A DNA stretch of 9,994 nt. Origin: Chloroflexota bacterium (lineage in GTDB: Bacteria > Chloroflexota > UBA4733). The stretch spans positions 1 through 9,994 of the forward strand of contig JAMCTA010000008.1 of assembly GCA_023381895.1 (NCBI GenBank), given 5' to 3'. The notes under the pieces were generated by a model. It saw nothing but the letters and a program-made list of their open reading frames with translations, did no database searches and had not been told where the DNA came from. Every line of letters starts with the position of its first letter. Position 1 is the stretch's first letter. Of this stretch, positions 1-6,796 are shown piece after piece. Made by a program: the position numbers and the translations under genes.

Positions 1-626
1 GCGTGAGGTTCTAGCGCGCGCCCTGACCGGGCAAGTCAACGACCACCATCGCATGCTGCTCGCACTGCACCTTGCCCACATCGACTTCCTCAACGACAGC
101 ATCACCCAGTGGAGCGCCGAGATTGCGGAGCGGTTGCGCCCTTTTGAGGCGGCACTGGTGTGTTTGGACACCATCCCGGGCGTTGGCAGAGCGGCGGCTG
201 AAGTCATTGTGGCCGAACTGGGGACAGACATGCCGCGCTTCCCCTCCGCAGGGCACGCTACCTCCTGGCATGCCATGTGCCCGGGCAACCGCCAGAGCGC
301 TGGGAAACGCCAGAGTGGGCGGCAGTGTCTGGCTACGGCGTGCGCTGACGGAATCGGCCATGGCCGCCGCTCGCGCGAAACACTGCTATCTCGCGACCCA
401 GTACCGCCGCCTGGTCGTCCGTCAGGGGCACAAGAAAGCCGTCTTTGCCGTGGGCCATACGATCCTGGTCACCGCGTACCACACGCTCGCACGTCCCCAA
501 GACTCTCAGGACTACGATCCCGCCGAGCACGATGCACGCCACCGCGAGCGGGCCCGACAGCGCGCCGTCGCGTAACTCCACGCCCTCGGCTATTCCGTCA
601 ACCTCACCCTCGAACAAGCCCGTTGA
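1..626 (+). pseudogene. IS110-family transposase remnant, C-terminal part, frameshifted
   Basis: Remnant of an IS110-family transposase, a DEDD/serine recombinase that moves its element with the help of a bridge RNA. The frame beginning at base 2 reads a helical stretch (HIDFLNDSITQWSAEIAERL), then the Transposase_20 signature: DTIPGVGRAAAEVIVAELG, FPSAGHATSWHAMCPGN and SAGKRQSGR. The Ser of the P-G-N-x-x-S-A-G-K block matches the catalytic serine of the family. Near 320-326 the frame shifts: homology resumes in the next frame as WLRRALTESAMAAARAKH, with about five expected residues missing, so a deletion of roughly 14 bases is likely. A TAA at 573-575 then interrupts the frame, after which LHALGYSVNLTLEQAR runs to TGA at 624-626 and matches the usual IS110 C-terminal end. 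The N-terminal DEDD part lies outside the window. Family membership is secure. The frameshift and stop make it almost certainly inactive, unless they are assembly errors. Confidence 0.85.
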
Positions 627-640
627 GCTGCTATTTTCAG

Positions 641-681
641 ACCAGCTATCCTCTGTGAGGAAACTCCTCTGCAAAGCTGGT
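641..681 (+). repeat. Inverted-repeat hairpin just after IS110 remnant
   Basis: ACCAGCT (641-647) is the exact reverse complement of AGCTGGT (675-681). Inside this 7-bp stem two alternative small stems can form: CCTC (650-653) with GAGG (657-660), or GAGG (657-660) with CCTC (666-669). It starts 15 bases after the transposase remnant ends. Some IS110/IS1111-type elements encode their bridge RNA in the non-coding end next to the transposase gene, so this could be a relic of one. It could equally be the element's subterminal repeat. The structure is directly visible; its role is inference. Confidence 0.35.
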
Positions 682-699
682 GCGCTCTGAATCGTCCCG

Positions 700-747
700 C
701 TGGAAAATACGCTGTACTGCGGCACTAACCTCGACATCTTGCGCAAG
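700..747 (+). pseudogene. Fragment resembling N-terminus of a DNA methyltransferase
   Basis: This 16-codon stretch reads LENTLYCGTNLDILRK. It resembles the conserved N-terminal 'LYyGDNLdiLRk' segment of amino-methyltransferases of the type III / N4-N6 class, which precedes their catalytic DPPY/DPPF motif. The expected motif does not follow: the frame runs to a TGA within about 20 codons, and neighbouring frames show nothing recognisable. If real, it is a short relic of a restriction-modification gene in a decayed region. The match is short and could be chance. Confidence 0.3.
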
Positions 748-809
748 CCTACCCCTGCTGCGCGCAGCCCCCGATCTGTTGGACACGCTCGGGACTGAGC
801 AGAGGCTGG

Positions 810-1005
810 TTATGGCACCGGCTCCTCGCGGCGGATGTCCGGGATGGTGTCAAAGTTCGTGTCGTAGCTGTAGAGCGCAGTGAGATCCTCATGCTCCACC
901 TGGGCAACCGCCCCCGTCAAGAGCACCCTGCGCCCCGCCCCGATCCGCCGCCCGGTACCGCTTCGCTATCTGTCCCAGTACTTCCGCCGCTCGTCTACGG
1001 CCATT
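810..1005 (-). pseudogene. Broken PIN-domain (VapC-like) toxin gene
   Basis: PIN-domain proteins are Mg-dependent ribonucleases, usually the toxin half of VapBC-type toxin-antitoxin pairs. On the minus strand one frame (984 down to about 940) reads EVLGQIAKRYRAADR, matching the central 'EVL.EI..RYR' helix that carries a conserved acidic residue. A different frame (about 929 down to the TAA at 812-810) reads VEHEDLTALYSYDTNFDTIP and then DIRREEP, the typical PIN C-terminus with its conserved D..FD..P pattern. A frameshift between 940 and 929 joins the two. The second frame also has an in-frame TAG just upstream (about 968-970). The N-terminal first Asp strand could not be found, and no antitoxin gene is visible. 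Most likely a dead toxin gene; the family assignment rests on the C-terminal half. Confidence 0.55.
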
Positions 1006-1076
1006 CCCTCGGTCGCATGCTCAAATGAGGGAACCGTAGGCCGCCCGGTAGCATTTTCGATGTAGGGAATACGTAC

Positions 1077-1106
1077 TTGACAAGCACCCAACTAATTGAC
1101 TAAGCT
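1077..1106 (+). promoter_or_regulatory. Candidate sigma-70-type promoter for amt
   Basis: A perfect -35 TTGACA (1077-1082) is followed after 18 bases by TAAGCT (1101-1106), which keeps the TAnnnT core of a -10 box. It would start transcription near 1113 and give a leader of about 250 bases before the amt start. It is the best promoter match seen between the broken toxin gene and amt. The -10 box is weak and the assignment is by eye. Confidence 0.4.
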
Positions 1107-1122
1107 TCTGCTAAGCAGGCTA

Positions 1123-1183
1123 GGCTGTCCGGCAACGTTGCCGTCAGTCGTGGTTCAGCCAGGCAAGAGGCAAGGTGGCCTTT
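1123..1183 (+). promoter_or_regulatory. Structured first half of amt leader (possible sensor or antiterminator)
   Basis: GGCTG (1123-1127) can pair with CAGCC (1156-1160), enclosing the perfect 14-base palindrome CGGCAACGTTGCCG (1130-1143). Immediately downstream, AGAGGC (1166-1171) can pair with GCCTTT (1178-1183) across a six-base loop. That second pairing uses the same bases as the 5' arm of the terminator at 1178-1208, so the two structures exclude each other, as expected of an antiterminator and terminator pair. I do not recognise any known riboswitch class. It does not fit the glutamine riboswitch as I know it, and a GGTGG near 1174-1178 is too little to call a T-box. Confidence 0.35.
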
Positions 1184-1219
1184 CTCCGTTGTTGGACGTG
1201 AGAAGGGCTATTTTTGTTT
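1178..1219 (+). terminator. Rho-independent terminator inside amt leader
   Basis: GCCTTTCTC (1178-1186) pairs with GAGAAGGGC (1200-1208) over nine base pairs with a single G-U pair. The loop is 13 bases and may close further (CGT 1187-1189 with ACG 1196-1198). A T-rich run, TATTTTTGTTTG, follows directly at 1209-1220. It lies between the candidate promoter and the amt ribosome binding site, about 150 bases before the start codon, which is the arrangement of a transcription attenuator. It could instead end transcription arriving from the decayed region upstream. Confidence 0.6.
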
Positions 1220-1269
1220 GCTGGGTTGTGTCGCTGGCTCTGCAGAGGTGGGCGGTGGTCGCCACTTAC

Positions 1270-1343
1270 GGCACCCTGGGCAAGGGAGCCCTCCGTCCCA
1301 CGGTTGGGACTCGAAAGTGTGGCCCTGCTGGCACAGCCAGCAG
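1270..1343 (+). repeat. Three tandem hairpins before the amt ribosome binding site
   Basis: Three short stems follow each other. GGC-A-CCCT pairs with AGGG-A-GCC (1270-1290, with a symmetric A-A mismatch). GTCCCA pairs with TGGGAC around a CGGT loop (1295-1310). CTGCTGGC pairs with GCCAGCAG around an ACA loop (1325-1343). The last stem ends 11 bases before the AGGAGGG Shine-Dalgarno of amt. There is no T-run, so these are not terminators. They may shape translation or mRNA stability of the amt transcript. The pairings are visible in the sequence; the function is inferred. Confidence 0.4.
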
Positions 1344-1366
1344 AAGAGTGTCATAGGAGGGCTAGT

Positions 1367-2728
1367 TTGGACCCGACCCCCTATATTGCGGATCCGAAAT
1401 GGCTCCAGCCAGGGGATACAGCCTGGCAGCTGGTAGCCGCGACGCTCGTCGGCCTGATGAGCATCCCTGGTTTGGCCGTCTTGTATGGAGGCATTGTACA
1501 GCGCCGCTGGGCGGTAAACAGCGCGCTGATGGCCTTCTACGCATTTGCTATGGTACTGATGACCTGGTCGCTCTGGAGCTTCAATATGGGCTTTGGGACG
1601 CCAATGCCCTTGGGCCCGCTGCAGAATATCGTTGGTATCCCAGGGCCGGTGCTGAGCCAGCTTTCGGAGCAGGCGCAAGCGAATATCCCCTTGTTGAAAG
1701 GCTTGATGCCTGAGTTTCGCTTCCCGCAGTCTGCACTTGTGTACTTCCAGTTCGTGTTCGCTGCTATCACACCGCTGCTCTTCTTAGGTAGTGTGGTCGG
1801 GCGCATGAACTTCCGTGCGTGGATGTTGCTCATCCCGCTCTGGAATACTCTCGTGTACGCCGTCGACGCCTTCGGCCTCTGGGGTGGTGGCTGGCTTGCT
1901 CAGCTGGGCGCCGTGGACTACTCTGGTGGTTACGTGATTCACCTGTCAGCCGGTGTCACGGGTTTTGTTCTCGCTGCCATTCTCGGGCCCCGCCTGGCAA
2001 AGGATCGCGCGGAGCAGACCCCGAACAACATGCTGATGGTGATGGTTGGTGCGGGGTTACTGTGGCTCGGCTGGAATGGCTTTAACGGTGGTGATCCCTA
2101 CTTCGCCAACGCTGATGCTTCCGCAGCCGTCATCAACACCAACCTGGCGGCTGCTGCTGCCATGCTGACCTGGTTGTTCATCGACATGTTCGCTACTGGC
2201 AAGCCTTCGATGCTCGGTGCGGTCAATGGGATGATCACAGGACTCGTGGCCATTACTCCGGCCGCCGGTTACGTGAATGGTCTCGGTGCGCTGATCATCG
2301 GGATTGTGGCTGCTACCATCCCCTGGTTCACCATGAACAAGGTCGCCATCTTCCGCAAGGTTGACGATGCGCTCGGTGTTGTCCACACGCACGGCATTGC
2401 TGGGCTCATCGGTGGCCTCATGGTGGGTTTGCTGGCCGATCCGAATATGGTGGTCTATCTCGGATCTGGCAAGACCTCTGCGGTGACGGTGGGTGGCCTG
2501 TTCTACGGTGCTGGCTTCCACCAGCTCTTGGTTCAGGCGCTAGCAGCCCTGTTCATCATCGTTTACAATATCGTTGCCACGACGATCATCGCCAAGGTGG
2601 TTAGTATCTTCATCCCACTTCGTTTGACGGATGAAGAGCTTGAGGCCGGTGACATCGCGGTGCATGGTGAAGAGGTGGGCTACGCGTCACCGCTGCCGGA
2701 GGGTGCGGAAGCGATTCTCGCCCGCTAG
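1367..2728 (+). CDS. amt: Ammonium transporter (Amt family)
   Basis: Integral membrane channel that takes up ammonium as a trimer. The product of 453 residues has the normal family length and about eleven hydrophobic segments. Diagnostic stretches in order are GDTAWQL near residue 16, GLAVLYGGIVQRR near 36, DYSGGYVIHLSAGV near 184, GWNGFNGGDPYFAN near 235, VINTNLAAAAAMLTW near 255 and DALGVVHTHGIAGL near 334. The pore twin histidines are present (about H192 and H342), as is the conserved Asp at about 184. The tail (LTDEELEAGD...HGEE) is the cytoplasmic arm that binds PII protein in this family. I chose TTG at 1367: AGGAGGG (1355-1361) lies five bases upstream and the protein then begins just before its first conserved block. 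The frame is open back to 1214 but that extension is not Amt-like. No glnK/glnB gene lies next to it in this window. A long structured leader with a terminator precedes it. Confidence 0.95.
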   Translation: MDPTPYIADPKWLQPGDTAWQLVAATLVGLMSIPGLAVLYGGIVQRRWAVNSALMAFYAFAMVLMTWSLWSFNMGFGTPMPLGPLQNIVGIPGPVLSQLSEQAQANIPLLKGLMPEFRFPQSALVYFQFVFAAITPLLFLGSVVGRMNFRAWMLLIPLWNTLVYAVDAFGLWGGGWLAQLGAVDYSGGYVIHLSAGVTGFVLAAILGPRLAKDRAEQTPNNMLMVMVGAGLLWLGWNGFNGGDPYFANADASAAVINTNLAAAAAMLTWLFIDMFATGKPSMLGAVNGMITGLVAITPAAGYVNGLGALIIGIVAATIPWFTMNKVAIFRKVDDALGVVHTHGIAGLIGGLMVGLLADPNMVVYLGSGKTSAVTVGGLFYGAGFHQLLVQALAALFIIVYNIVATTIIAKVVSIFIPLRLTDEELEAGDIAVHGEEVGYASPLPEGAEAILAR

Positions 2729-2744
2729 GGCATGCCTCTTCTTT

Positions 2745-2778
2745 CCGGCTTATTCTCTGTCGACGTTGAATAAGCAGG
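2745..2778. terminator. Hairpin between convergent amt and binding-protein genes
   Basis: GCTTATTC (2748-2755) is the exact reverse complement of GAATAAGC (2768-2775), with two further C-G pairs outside (2745-2746 with 2777-2778) and a 12-base loop. It sits between the amt stop and the end of the solute-binding protein gene read from the other strand, so it could serve both as a terminator. There is no clear T-run on either side, which keeps confidence moderate. Confidence 0.4.
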
Positions 2779-2810
2779 CCACTCCGTTACTGCATGAGGC
2801 GGGCAGTTCG

Positions 2811-4658
2811 CTACTGCTTGGCAAGCGCCTGCTCATACTCCTTGCGCATTTGGTCACCACCCTGACTTCGCCACTCGCTGATGAGTGTCTTGAGGTCACT
2901 GATAGGTGACCGGCCGGAGACGATGGAGACTACCCGGTCATTGATGAGGCGCGTCAGTGATGCGTTCTTAGAAGCCGCTGTGGCCGAGTAGAGGCCAATC
3001 GTGGGATCATTCACCCCTTGTGGCACCGCCTCATCGCAGAACGTATGCATCATCTTGGTCACCTCAGGATATTGGGAGTCATACAAAATGTACGGTGGAG
3101 CACAGATGTAGCCTGTAGGGAGTTGCTCGCTCTGCCCCGTCTTGGTTAGTACGGGAGCACCGCTCTTGTTTGGGTTCCAGTCCCAACCCTTGACACCGAA
3201 ATTGAGGTACTGCCACTGCTCGCTACCGAACGGAGCAGCGCAGTAGTCGAAGATATCGAGAATTTCCTCGATACGGCTCTGGTTCTTCTTCGAGACCGTC
3301 GTGTAAGAGAACAGCCCGTTACTCAAGGCATACGCGGCCTTGCCACCGTCGTACCCGAACGGCGGAAGGAGTGTGAAGGTCGATTTCGGGTCAGCTGTCT
3401 TGAAGTTCAGCCACATCTGTGGCGAGGCGGTGATGCCATCGGGGTAGCAGCCGATGCGCCCTGCCGCAAAGTACTGCTTGGCCTGGAGGATATTGAGGTT
3501 GGCCGATCCCGGATAGTAGAACCCTGCCTTGAAGAGCTTCACGCAGTAGGCAACGGCCTCTTCGTACTCTGGCGTCTCGATGGCATTGGTCAAGGTCTTG
3601 TTCGGATTCAAGCGCCAGTTATTTGGTCCACGGTACATCTGTAGGAAGTACCCGACGTTGAAAGCGCCATTCTGCACACCGGCGATGCCCCAGCGATTCT
3701 TGGATGGATCAGTAAACTCCTTCATGACGTTGAAGAAGTCATCTGCATTCTTTGGGAAGTCGAGCTTCATTGCGGCTGCCCAGTCATCCCGGAAGAGCAG
3801 GCCGTTGCCGGCGACAGAACGCGAGATGGGCACTCCCCAGACCTGATTGTTCACCATCGAATTGCGCCATGCATAGGTATCGAGGTTTGCCAGGTTCGGG
3901 TAACTCTTCACCTTGTCGCCAGCCAGATATGGCGTGAGATTGACGAACTCGTGGTCGAGCAACTCATAGAGATGAGGGATAGGCTGCCAGGTAAGGAACA
4001 CCACCGTGTCCGGAATGTCGCCCGATGCGGTCATGGCGGCAAACTTGTCTTGATAGCCCGAGGCTGGAACGAGGTCGACCTCGAGGTTCACACCGAGGCG
4101 CTTGTTCAAGCCCTGCCAGAACTTGTTGCTGGACAGCGGAGGAGCGGGTGGCACGTAGTCGATTGTGAAGAAGCTCACCTTTCCACCCTTGCCCGGCACG
4201 CCGCTGTAGGCGGAGTACGGTGCGGGGAGCTTCAAATAGCCGGCAGGAATGCCCGCTGCGCTGCCAGGGAGGTTGGGCTTGACCGACGTCAGGGGGATGT
4301 AGGAGGGGATATTGGGGTTGGCTACTGCGGCCTGACTCGCCGTGCTACTGACGCTGACTGATGAGGAGACGGAGCTGGTGACACTGCTCGAGACTGTCGA
4401 TGATTGTGTGGGTGATGCAGTGGTGCTCGACGTGGCCGTACTCGATGAGGCAACGCTCGAGGTGGCGCTTGCGCTCGTCGATGTGGTTGAGGTGCTAGCG
4501 CTCCCCGAGGTGCTGGAGGCGCAGGCGGCAAGCACAGCAGCACTGGCGGTGCCGGTGGTGAGCATGGCGGCCATATGCAGGAGGGTGCGGCGGTTTACTT
4601 GACCGCAACGGGTCCTCTCACTGAAGGCGGCAGCTTGATGTTCGAAGTCTTCACTCAC
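2811..4658 (-). CDS. Carbohydrate ABC transporter solute-binding lipoprotein (LplA/YtcQ-like)
   Basis: Extracellular receptor that would capture a sugar or oligosaccharide and deliver it to the two permeases encoded just upstream. 615 residues from GTG at 4658; GAGGAGA lies upstream at suitable spacing. The frame is open to 4907, but that stretch is antisense to lplC and not protein-like. The N-terminus has NRR (22-24), a hydrophobic stretch and a lipobox LAAC with Cys46, so a lipid anchor and probably Tat export. Residues 47-113 are almost only Ser, Thr, Ala and Val, a flexible wall- or membrane-spanning linker that explains the length. The binding domain begins near 155 (KVSFFTIDY), with SGDIPDTVVFLTW near 212, WGVPISR near 274 and GLLFRDDW near 286, the typical order of the 500-560-residue LplA/YtcQ group. 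It ends the operon, 35 bases after lplC. The substrate cannot be read from sequence. Confidence 0.9.
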   Translation of the reverse strand: MSEDFEHQAAAFSERTRCGQVNRRTLLHMAAMLTTGTASAAVLAACASSTSGSASTSTTSTSASATSSVASSSTATSSTTASPTQSSTVSSSVTSSVSSSVSVSSTASQAAVANPNIPSYIPLTSVKPNLPGSAAGIPAGYLKLPAPYSAYSGVPGKGGKVSFFTIDYVPPAPPLSSNKFWQGLNKRLGVNLEVDLVPASGYQDKFAAMTASGDIPDTVVFLTWQPIPHLYELLDHEFVNLTPYLAGDKVKSYPNLANLDTYAWRNSMVNNQVWGVPISRSVAGNGLLFRDDWAAAMKLDFPKNADDFFNVMKEFTDPSKNRWGIAGVQNGAFNVGYFLQMYRGPNNWRLNPNKTLTNAIETPEYEEAVAYCVKLFKAGFYYPGSANLNILQAKQYFAAGRIGCYPDGITASPQMWLNFKTADPKSTFTLLPPFGYDGGKAAYALSNGLFSYTTVSKKNQSRIEEILDIFDYCAAPFGSEQWQYLNFGVKGWDWNPNKSGAPVLTKTGQSEQLPTGYICAPPYILYDSQYPEVTKMMHTFCDEAVPQGVNDPTIGLYSATAASKNASLTRLINDRVVSIVSGRSPISDLKTLISEWRSQGGDQMRKEYEQALAKQ

Positions 4659-4693
4659 AAAAGTTCTCCTCTCATTACGGAAACAGATCGACA

Positions 4694-5593
4694 CTAGCTC
4701 TTGATGGCCCCGGTCAAGACGCCCGTGGCGAAGTAGCGCTGGAGAAAGGGGTAGACGATCAAGATGGGCACCATGGCGACGATCACGATGGCCATCTGGA
4801 TGGAGGCGGCCGGAGGCACAACGGCGGCTTGCGCCTGCGCTGCAGCTGCTGTGGGAATGGTATTGCCCTGTAAGACGTATTGACGCAAGACGAGCTGAAT
4901 TGGCCACATGCTGGCGTTATTCAGGTAGAGGAGTGCATTGAAGAAGGAATTCCAGTAGCCGACGGCATAGAAGAGACCGATCACCGCCATGGCCGCTCGC
5001 GAAAGTGGAATAGTGATATGGCGCAGGATGTCGAGGTTGTTTGCGCCATCTATCTGGGCGCTGTCGATGATCTCCTGGGGGATATTCATGAAAAAGTTGC
5101 GCAAGACCACGAAGTTGAAGGTGCTGACGAGCCCTGGGAAGATGAGCGAGCCGTAGCTGTTCAGGAGATGGAGCTCCTTCACCATCAAGTAGGTTGGGAT
5201 AAGCCCCGGGGTGAAGAGGAACGTCAGCAAGACTAAGATGAGGAGTACTCGGCGACCTGGCATGGTTGGCCGGCTCAATCCATAGGCGAGACCAGTGGTG
5301 ACGAGCACACTGAGCAGCGTACCCACGATAGTAATGCTCACGCTGATGATCAAGGAGCGCTGGACAACCGTGCCCGAGAGGATATCAGCGTAGGCCGCGA
5401 TAGAGAATGCGTGCGGAATGATGACCGCGCCAGCAGTGGCAATGACTTCCTTGCGCGTGAGGAGACTCACTTCAAGAACGTAGAGAAACGGCAAGACGAT
5501 CGCCAGTACTACGACGATTAGGAAGAGAGCCTTCAACAGGGTAACGGCAGAATTGCGATTGCGAAGCCACGGAGGAGCAGAGCGACTCGTCAT
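4694..5593 (-). CDS. lplC: Carbohydrate ABC transporter permease (LplC/YtcP-like)
   Basis: Inner-membrane permease of the CUT1 type, the second half of the transmembrane channel. 299 residues with about six hydrophobic segments (roughly 20-42, 78-103, 116-135, 150-168, 200-222 and 265-285). The loop that docks the ATPase is visible at 176-197: the conserved core SAQIDGANNLDIL and then ITIPLSRA. The C-terminus (YPFLQRYFATGVLTGAIKS) is highly typical of the family. The ATG at 5593 follows the lplB stop with one base between. Its ribosome binding site AAGGAG is embedded in the last codons of lplB, so the two are probably translationally coupled. A short Ala/Gln/Pro-rich stretch (248-262) in the last periplasmic loop is slightly unusual. 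Confidence 0.93.
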   Translation of the reverse strand: MTSRSAPPWLRNRNSAVTLLKALFLIVVVLAIVLPFLYVLEVSLLTRKEVIATAGAVIIPHAFSIAAYADILSGTVVQRSLIISVSITIVGTLLSVLVTTGLAYGLSRPTMPGRRVLLILVLLTFLFTPGLIPTYLMVKELHLLNSYGSLIFPGLVSTFNFVVLRNFFMNIPQEIIDSAQIDGANNLDILRHITIPLSRAAMAVIGLFYAVGYWNSFFNALLYLNNASMWPIQLVLRQYVLQGNTIPTAAAAQAQAAVVPPAASIQMAIVIVAMVPILIVYPFLQRYFATGVLTGAIKS

Positions 5594-5594
5594 C

Positions 5595-6599
5595 TTACAT
5601 AACTCCTTGCTGCCCCAAGCGATGAGCGAGCCAGTTGGTGGAGACCACCAAGATGAAGCCGACGACGCCCTTGATGAGGCCGACTGCTGCGCTCATGCCC
5701 CAGTTGCCATCCACGATGCCGTGGTAGTAGACGAACGTGTCGAGAACCTCACCGGCACGCGTACCCACGGCATCTTGCTGGAGGAGAATCTGCTCGAAGC
5801 CGACTGAAAGGGTAGTGCCGAGCCGCAAAATCAGGAGGAGGATGATGATTGGCATAATACCTGGGATTGTGACGCTCCAGAGCCGGCGCCAGGCATTGGC
5901 TCCGTCAACGGCGGCGGCTTCGTAGAGTGTGATGTCAATAGAAGTGAGGGCGGCCAGGAAGATGATCGTTCCCCAGCCCCCCTCTTTCCAGATGACCTGG
6001 GCCGTGACGAGGAGCTTGAACAGCGAGGGATCGCTCATGATGTCGAGCGGGCTTGCGACGCCGTGCAGACGCAGCAACTGATCAAGGACACCGGCACCGC
6101 CAAAGATCTCCTGCCAGATGATGACCACGATTACCCAGGAGATAAAGTGGGGAAGATAGACCACGCTCTGAATGAACCGGCGGATGCGATTACTCAAGAC
6201 GCTGTGCAGCGTAACGGCGAGGGCAATAGGTGCGGGGAAGTAGAGGAGAAGCTGGAGGACGGTGATCTCAAGAGTATTTCGGAGGGCATAGTAGAACGTC
6301 TGGTTGTGGAACATGCGGGTGAAGTTTTCGAGCCCTACGAACGGACTATACTGGAAGCCGAGGTAGGGCTGGTAGTTTTGGAAAGCGATCACGTTCCCTA
6401 GCAGTGGAATGTAGAAGAACACAAGGTAGTAGATGAGTCCAGGGAGAACGAGGAACACGAGAAGCCGCTCCTGCCACAATCTGGACATAAGAGAAGGCTT
6501 CGATCGCAGTGCAGGCTCTATACGTGATGCGCCAGACGAGATCGCCTCACGGCTAAAGGGCGGACCAACATCCGCCTGCACTTGCTCCTCAGTCGCCAT
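5595..6599 (-). CDS. lplB: Carbohydrate ABC transporter permease (LplB-like)
   Basis: Inner-membrane permease of the CUT1 type, partner of the LplC-like protein. 334 residues. After a polar 40-residue N-terminus come about six membrane segments (roughly 46-70, 107-133, 143-163, 196-220, 247-265 and 305-325). LVLPGLIYYLVFFYIPLLG near 50, with the following IAFQNYQPYLGF, is the hallmark of the LplB group. The ATPase-docking motif YEAAAVDGANAWRRL lies at about 226-240, followed by TIPGI. First gene of the operon lplB-lplC-binding protein. ATG at 6599 has only a distant GGTGGAG about 11 bases upstream, so a slightly different start is possible (Met38 is an alternative). No ATPase gene is present, so a shared MsmX-like ATPase is likely. 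Confidence 0.93.
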   Translation of the reverse strand: MATEEQVQADVGPPFSREAISSGASRIEPALRSKPSLMSRLWQERLLVFLVLPGLIYYLVFFYIPLLGNVIAFQNYQPYLGFQYSPFVGLENFTRMFHNQTFYYALRNTLEITVLQLLLYFPAPIALAVTLHSVLSNRIRRFIQSVVYLPHFISWVIVVIIWQEIFGGAGVLDQLLRLHGVASPLDIMSDPSLFKLLVTAQVIWKEGGWGTIIFLAALTSIDITLYEAAAVDGANAWRRLWSVTIPGIMPIIILLLILRLGTTLSVGFEQILLQQDAVGTRAGEVLDTFVYYHGIVDGNWGMSAAVGLIKGVVGFILVVSTNWLAHRLGQQGVM

Positions 6600-6680
6600 G
6601 CTTCTGCACTCTCCACCCGCATGCGTGCTCAGCCGTCAGTAACGGAAGCTAGGGGCCCCACACCGAGATATCGCGCTAGT

Positions 6681-6688
6681 ATTATAAT
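6681..6688. promoter_or_regulatory. Shared -10 box for divergent transcription
   Basis: ATTATAAT is self-complementary and holds a perfect TATAAT on both strands (plus 6683-6688, minus 6681-6686). On the minus strand it would start transcription about 75 bases before lplB, a sensible position for the sugar-transport operon. Neither strand has a convincing -35 at 16-18 bases (TATTTT on the minus strand is weak), so an activator may be needed, or only one direction is used. The surrounding 6660-6700 stretch is markedly AT-rich compared with the genes. Confidence 0.4.
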
Positions 6689-6762
6689 GATATATGGCAT
6701 GCGAAAATAGCCCCGGTCGGTCTAACCTCCTCCTATTCTACCGCATCAACTGGCTAGTAGAG

Positions 6763-6796
6763 GGCGCTAGTGCCTTCGTATATTATAGAAACTATA
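6763..6796. promoter_or_regulatory. Two small dyads upstream of the lpl operon and the 7093 gene
   Basis: GGCGCTAGTGCC (6763-6774) is a palindrome apart from one G-T position. TATAG-AAA-CTATA (6784-6796) is a perfect 5+5 dyad in an AT-rich patch that also holds -10-like words. The word GCGCTAGT occurs twice, at 6673-6680 and in the first dyad. These are possible operators for the divergent genes. The evidence is symmetry and position alone. Confidence 0.25.

Noticed and set aside
1166..1208. T-box riboswitch in the amt leader, suggested by GGTGG before the terminator
   Set aside because: The full T-box sequence, specifier stem and AG bulge are not recognisable; only five bases match.
1214..1366. 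N-terminal extension of the Amt frame to the ATG at 1214
   Set aside because: No Amt similarity and no ribosome site; AGGAGGG with TTG at 1367 explains the start.
2057..2521. Minus-strand open frame inside amt
   Set aside because: Shadow frame; no domain pattern, while amt on the plus strand is fully conserved.
4342..4602. Plus-strand open frame rich in Val, Leu, Glu and Asp
   Set aside because: It is the antisense of the Ser/Thr linker of the binding protein. Its odd composition is the mirror of that low-complexity stretch.
4659..4907. 83-residue upstream extension of the binding protein frame
   Set aside because: It overlaps lplC on the same strand in another frame and reads as Arg/His-rich nonsense. 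The GTG at 4658 has a good ribosome site and leads directly to the signal sequence.
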